From: Algoriphagus pacificus
Lineage (GTDB): Bacteria > Bacteroidota > Bacteroidia > Cytophagales > Cyclobacteriaceae
Assembly (NCBI RefSeq): GCF_017254845.1
Contig: NZ_JAFKCU010000004.1
Location: 62,001 to 126,000, forward strand
DNA: 64,000 nt
Reading direction: 5' to 3'
Of the stretch, positions 59,980-64,000 are shown one piece after another (position 1 is the first letter of the stretch; each line of letters starts with the position of its first letter). The notes beneath the pieces were generated by a model. It worked only from the letters and a program-made list of their open reading frames with translations, searched no databases and was not told where the DNA came from. Position numbers and translations under genes: made by a program.

Positions 59980-62511
59980 ATGGAAGCTAAATTTTCAAAC
60001 AGAGTCAAAGAGGTGATCTCTCTCAGCCGTGAAGAAGCGCTTCGCCTGGGACACGATTATATTGGCACAGAGCACCTCTTGCTGGGGATGATACGTGAGG
60101 GTGAAGGTGTAGCTGTTTCCATTCTTAAAAAACTTGGAGTTCCCTTAGACGAATTAAGAGGAGCGATCGAAAGAGCTGTGAAAGGTACAGCCAATCACAA
60201 CGTGAAAAACATGGCCAACATACCGCTGACTCGACAGTCAGAAAAGGTGTTGAAAATAACGTATCTGGAAGCAAAAATATTTAAAAGTCAATTGATCGGA
60301 ACAGAGCATTTATTGCTTTCTATTTTGAGAGATGAGGATAATATTGCCACTCAGATATTAAATAAATTCGACGTCAACTACGATTCTGTAAAAGAAATGC
60401 TAGAAATGCAATCTGATGGAGGAGCTTCTCCAAGAGCAAGAGCAGAAGCCGAGGATGGCGATGATGATGGTTCTAAATTATTTGGATCTACTGGAAGTGG
60501 TTCGGGAAGTTCCAAACCTGGAGCTGAAAAATCCAGAACTCCAGTCTTGGATAATTTTGGTCGTGATCTGACCAAAATGGCTGAGGATGATAAGTTGGAC
60601 CCGATCATCGGTAGAGAAAAAGAAATTGAGCGTGTAGCTCAGATACTTTCCAGAAGAAAGAAAAACAATCCGATTCTTATTGGTGAGCCAGGTGTGGGTA
60701 AAACTGCAATTGCAGAAGGACTAGCATTGAGAATTGTGCAGAAAAAAGTTTCCCGCGTGCTATTCAACAAGCGTGTGGTGACTTTGGACTTGGCATCATT
60801 GGTTGCTGGTACAAAATACCGAGGTCAATTTGAAGAGCGAATGAAAGCCGTGATGAACGAGCTTGAAAAATCTCCAAATGTGATCCTTTTCATCGATGAG
60901 CTTCATACGATTGTAGGTGCAGGTGGAGCATCAGGTTCTTTGGATGCTTCCAACATGTTCAAACCAGCTTTGGCACGTGGAGAAATCCAATGTATCGGTG
61001 CCACTACGCTGGATGAATACAGACAATACATCGAAAAAGACGGCGCTTTGGCTCGTCGATTCCAGATGGTCATGGTAGATGCTACTTCTCCAGAAGAGAC
61101 AGTTCAGATTCTAAACAATATCAAGGATAAGTACGAGGATCACCACAATGTAAACTACACTGATGCAGCAATTGAAGCATGTGTGAAATTATCAGATCGA
61201 TATATTTCCGATAGATTCTTGCCAGATAAGGCCATTGATATTTTAGATGAGGCAGGAGCTAGAGTTCACATCAACAACATCCATGTTCCGGAAGAGATTC
61301 TGAAGCTGGAAGCTGAAGTTGAGGATATTAAGAATGAAAAGAACCGAGTGGTAAAATCTCAGAAATATGAGGAAGCTGCTCAGCTGAGAGATAAAGAGAA
61401 AAAACTTCTAGAACAGCTGGAAGCCGCAAAATTGAAGTGGGAGGAAGAAAGTAAGTCCAAGCGCTATGTGGTGGATGAGGAGCATGTGGCTGAAGTAATT
61501 GCAATGATGACTGGAATTCCTGCCAAACGAATCGCTCAGAATGAAGGCGCTAAGCTTCTTAATATGAACGAAGAGCTTGCAGGAAAAGTAATCGGTCAGG
61601 ATGAGGCAATTAAGAAATTGACCAAAGCAATTCAGAGAACCCGAGTGGGATTGAAAGATCCGAAAAAACCAATCGGTTCATTCATCTTCCTAGGCCCTAC
61701 AGGTGTCGGTAAAACAGAACTTGCCAAAATGTTGGCAACCTATTTATTCGATAAGGAAGATTCTTTGATCAGAATTGATATGTCTGAGTATATGGAGAAA
61801 TTCTCCGTTTCCAGATTGGTAGGAGCGCCTCCAGGCTACGTAGGATATGAAGAAGGTGGTCAGCTTACTGAAAAAGTTAGAAGAAAGCCGTATTCAGTGG
61901 TTCTTTTGGATGAGATTGAAAAAGCTCACCCTGATGTCTTTAATATCCTCTTGCAAGTGTTGGATGATGGTATTTTGACAGATGGACTTGGACGAAGAGT
62001 CGATTTCAGAAATACGATTATCATCATGACTTCCAATATTGGAGTTAGAGATTTGAAAGACTTCGGAGCAGGAATCGGTTTTGCAAACAAAGCCAAGAAT
62101 GACAATATGGATGATGTAGTAAAGTCAACCATTCAGTCTGCCTTGAAAAAAGCTTTCAGTCCTGAATTCTTAAATAGATTGGATGATGTAGTGGTGTTCA
62201 ATTCTTTGACCAAAGAGCATCTCTTCAAAATCATCGATATCAGTCTAAATAAACTATTCTCAAGAATCACAGATTTGGGTTACCATATTGAGTTGACTGA
62301 AAAGGCAAAGGAATTCTTAGCTGAAAAAGGATATGACCAACAGTATGGAGCAAGACCATTGAATAGAGCAATTCAGAAATATCTGGAAGACGCGATTGCA
62401 GAAGAAATTTTGAAAGGGGACCTTTCAGAAGGCGATGTTATTACAGCGGATTATCCAGGTGAAGGATCGGAATTGACTATCACTGTAAAGAAGAAAGAAA
62501 AAGCAGATTAA
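59980..62511 (+). CDS. clpC: ClpC ATPase, Clp protease unfoldase subunit
   Basis: AAA+ unfoldase of 843 aa. Two ClpN repeats (about 1-75 and 76-145), a Gly/Ser-rich linker, AAA domain 1 with Walker [10 protein letters not shown] and Walker [11 protein letters not shown], and a UVR-type middle segment ([16 protein letters not shown]) make up the first half. AAA domain 2 follows, with Walker [11 protein letters not shown] and Walker [13 protein letters not shown], then the C-terminal D2-small domain. This is the ClpC order rather than ClpB, whose middle domain is much longer. It feeds proteins to ClpP. AGAAAGGAA lies just upstream of the ATG as a possible ribosome-binding site. ClpP itself is not in the window. 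Confidence 0.95.
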   Translation: MEAKFSNRVKEVISLSREEALRLGHDYIGTEHLLLGMIREGEGVAVSILKKLGVPLDELRGAIERAVKGTANHNVKNMANIPLTRQSEKVLKITYLEAKIFKSQLIGTEHLLLSILRDEDNIATQILNKFDVNYDSVKEMLEMQSDGGASPRARAEAEDGDDDGSKLFGSTGSGSGSSKPGAEKSRTPVLDNFGRDLTKMAEDDKLDPIIGREKEIERVAQILSRRKKNNPILIGEPGVGKTAIAEGLALRIVQKKVSRVLFNKRVVTLDLASLVAGTKYRGQFEERMKAVMNELEKSPNVILFIDELHTIVGAGGASGSLDASNMFKPALARGEIQCIGATTLDEYRQYIEKDGALARRFQMVMVDATSPEETVQILNNIKDKYEDHHNVNYTDAAIEACVKLSDRYISDRFLPDKAIDILDEAGARVHINNIHVPEEILKLEAEVEDIKNEKNRVVKSQKYEEAAQLRDKEKKLLEQLEAAKLKWEEESKSKRYVVDEEHVAEVIAMMTGIPAKRIAQNEGAKLLNMNEELAGKVIGQDEAIKKLTKAIQRTRVGLKDPKKPIGSFIFLGPTGVGKTELAKMLATYLFDKEDSLIRIDMSEYMEKFSVSRLVGAPPGYVGYEEGGQLTEKVRRKPYSVVLLDEIEKAHPDVFNILLQVLDDGILTDGLGRRVDFRNTIIIMTSNIGVRDLKDFGAGIGFANKAKNDNMDDVVKSTIQSALKKAFSPEFLNRLDDVVVFNSLTKEHLFKIIDISLNKLFSRITDLGYHIELTEKAKEFLAEKGYDQQYGARPLNRAIQKYLEDAIAEEILKGDLSEGDVITADYPGEGSELTITVKKKEKAD

Positions 62512-62531
62512 GCTTTCTCATTATAAAAAAG

Positions 62532-62561
62532 AAACCCCGGATATTGATATTCGGGGTTTTT
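62532..62561. terminator. Terminator after clpC
   Basis: AAACCCCGGATAT (62532-62544) pairs with ATATTCGGGGTTT (62547-62559) with one G-T wobble pair, then more T. It could also serve the convergent small membrane-protein gene. Confidence 0.9.
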
Positions 62562-62584
62562 CTATTTTATGTGAATCTGAAAAT

Positions 62585-62872
62585 CTAAATCGAAAGAATA
62601 AAGAATAGGAGTGATGCTCCTAAAACAACTACCATTTTTTGAGCCTTTTCTTTGTCTGGTTGAGGGATTTTCTTTTTTCTTAACACCAATACAGCCAAAC
62701 TCAGAGCAACGAGTTGAAGAGCTAAACTCACACCGTTCAATGGACCCATCGGAGCTTGAACTATCAGAAATTTGGAATTGAATATCGAAAGTGTTCCCAG
62801 AATTATTCCTGTGATTCCAAACAAGAAGGATCTTTGCAATAAAATGCCATTAGGCTGGTCAGTCCATTTCAT
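62585..62872 (-). CDS. Small hypothetical membrane protein
   Basis: Protein of 95 aa with three predicted membrane helices (about 13-32, 43-63 and 77-94) and a basic loop (RKKKIPQPDKEKAQK) between the second and third. I do not recognise a family. It lies between clpC and the PolX gene on the minus strand, with a shared terminator at its 3' end. Whether it is expressed cannot be told from sequence. Confidence 0.65.
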   Translation of the reverse strand: MKWTDQPNGILLQRSFLFGITGIILGTLSIFNSKFLIVQAPMGPLNGVSLALQLVALSLAVLVLRKKKIPQPDKEKAQKMVVVLGASLLFFILSI

Positions 62873-62945
62873 AGAAGGTCATTAATTCAAGCCCGAAGAT
62901 AGGGAAAGAATAGATAGGAGAGTTGGTTACATCAATAACTTAAAA

Positions 62946-64000
62946 TCAGACTAATTGAATTTGACTTTTTCGAGCTTTGAAATATTCCTCTATTTCATCC
63001 TTACTCAAGGCATTTAAAGTCATGTCTTTGGTCAATCCTCCCTTTCGCCCAACAAGTACTCCATATTTCATATCTGCATATCCGTCGATTTCATGCGCAT
63101 CAGGATTGATAGAAAGCTTCACTCCTTGGTCCATTGCATACCGAACCCATCTCCAATCTAAGTCCAATCTCCAAGGGTTTGCATTGATTTCTATGACAAC
63201 ATTGTTTTTTGCGCAAGCATCTATGATTGTTTTATAGTCGATTGGATAACCAGCTCTTCTCAAAAGTAGTCTACCAGTTGGGTGTCCTAAAATAGTGGTG
63301 TATGGATTTTCGATAGCAGTCAAAAGTCGGGTCGTGGCTTTTTTGATATCCATATTCAAAATAGAGTGCACAGAGGAAACGATAAAATCAAAACTTGCCA
63401 AGACTTCATCAGGATAGTCGAGACTTCCATCGGGCAGGATATCACTTTCTATTCCTTTGAAAATTTTGAAAGGCGCCATTTCTTGGTTCAATTGATTAAT
63501 CTCCTCATGTTGTTTGATGATCCTTTCCACTTCCAGTCCACCTGCATAAAAGGCAGTTCTGCTATGATCGGAAATGCCGAGGTACTGATATCCAGCATCT
63601 CTGCAAAACTCAGCCATTTGTCTGAGGCTATGCTTTCCATCGCTATAAGTTGAGTGATTATGCAGAATTCCTTTTAAGTCCTGATCCTGAAGTAGCTGAG
63701 GGATTTTATTTTCTTTTGCTAAAGCAACTTCTCCAAAGCCTTCTCTCATTTCTGAAGGAATAAACTGAAGGTTATTTAAACTGAAGAACTCCTCTTCTGA
63801 AGCATAATTTTTTTGGTTGAGCTTATCTCCAATTGTCTCTTTCTCATCCACCATTTCTGCCAAGTGTGAAGGAGCGGCAACTAGCATGAGTTTTTTCCAG
63901 ATGAACTCTTTCTTTGTGCAAAAGTGAATGGTTATCTGAAGTTCAATTTCTTTGACTTTACCTCTCCAAGCAAAGGGGCCTGAAGCGCTCATATCCCATT
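62946..64000 (-). CDS. polX: DNA polymerase/3'-5' exonuclease PolX, C-terminal part (cut by window edge)
   Basis: C-terminal part of a PolX-family protein. The reading frame stays open to the end of the window (63993-64000 encode WD before the internal Met at 63992), so the start lies beyond. The PHP exonuclease domain is visible: GILHNHSTYSDGKHSL, YLGISDHS, GIESDILPDG, FIVSSVHS, ILGHPTGRLL, VIEINANPWRLD and INPDAHE supply the metal-binding residues. The palm and fingers of the polymerase part are mostly outside the window; the segment near the edge belongs to the thumb. Bacterial PolX fills short gaps in DNA repair. Confidence 0.92.
   Translation of the reverse strand, partial: WDMSASGPFAWRGKVKEIELQITIHFCTKKEFIWKKLMLVAAPSHLAEMVDEKETIGDKLNQKNYASEEEFFSLNNLQFIPSEMREGFGEVALAKENKIPQLLQDQDLKGILHNHSTYSDGKHSLRQMAEFCRDAGYQYLGISDHSRTAFYAGGLEVERIIKQHEEINQLNQEMAPFKIFKGIESDILPDGSLDYPDEVLASFDFIVSSVHSILNMDIKKATTRLLTAIENPYTTILGHPTGRLLLRRAGYPIDYKTIIDACAKNNVVIEINANPWRLDLDWRWVRYAMDQGVKLSINPDAHEIDGYADMKYGVLVGRKGGLTKDMTLNALSKDEIEEYFKARKSQIQLV

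Noticed and set aside
1-64000. CRISPR arrays, prophage, integrase, transposase or toxin-antitoxin pairs
   Set aside because: I looked for repeated spacers, recombinase-like and transposase-like motifs and short paired genes and found none.

Overview
The window looks like chromosomal DNA of a marine or freshwater Bacteroidota, most likely class Cytophagia, family Cyclobacteriaceae (Algoriphagus-like). The reasons are a moderate, AT-leaning base composition, a GLPGLI-family protein next to a TonB-dependent receptor, a lipoprotein form of TamA (TamL), lipoprotein cytochromes fused to HEAT repeats, a DUF4153 protein, and a promoter of the Bacteroidota type (TTG, 20 bases, TAnnTTTG). The genus is inferred, not shown. 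Coding density is high and no gap between genes exceeds 300 bases. I see no insertion sequence, prophage, integrase or CRISPR array. One RNA gene is present, tRNA-Ser(UGA).

Layout. 0.2-13.3 kb: a DeoR-type regulator, a diheme cytochrome, an M20 amidohydrolase, a patatin/beta-barrel fusion, a GH43 glycosidase, a gluconate-dehydrogenase-subunit-3/GMC-oxidoreductase/TIM-barrel operon, an alpha/beta-hydrolase-TPR protein without its nucleophile, and a sulfatase. 13.3-19.3 kb: a two-component system divergent from a GLPGLI/TonB-receptor pair, with three TTAAC repeats at exact 10-base steps between them. 19.4-24.0 kb: two Gfo/Idh/MocA oxidoreductases around a tandem pair of diheme cytochromes. 24.1-29.8 kb: a 2-oxoglutarate hydroxylase-like protein, an HEAGH protein, an M28 peptidase, DinB and VOC proteins, and a DUF4153 membrane protein. 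29.9-37.2 kb: the TamL/TamB envelope-assembly pair. 37.4-42.2 kb: small genes, then an iron-uptake operon behind two Fur-type boxes. 42.3-45.6 kb: a conserved protein, a GH10 xylanase, an SDR and a subclass B1 metallo-beta-lactamase. 45.7-55.1 kb: two large lipoprotein cytochromes on either side of an uncharacterised cysteine-rich protein, then a purple acid phosphatase. 55.4-64 kb: tRNA-Ser and housekeeping genes (YihY, YbgC-type thioesterase, MltG, MutT, YciO/Sua5, WbqC, ClpC, PolX).

How it fits together. Much of the window serves periplasmic breakdown of plant or algal carbohydrate: GH43, GH10, sulfatase, sugar epimerase-like proteins and Gfo/Idh oxidoreductases. The GMC flavoprotein with its small Tat-exported subunit and the membrane-anchored diheme cytochromes could form an oxidation chain of the glucoside-3-dehydrogenase type. 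That would place a 3-keto-glycoside route here (inference). The other themes are iron uptake, envelope biogenesis and possible beta-lactam resistance.

The best candidates for new biology are the two-component/GLPGLI/receptor module with its repeat operator, the cysteine-rich protein at 48.9-50.7 kb, the alpha/beta-hydrolase pseudoenzyme, and tamB, which has no standard start codon ahead of its membrane anchor.
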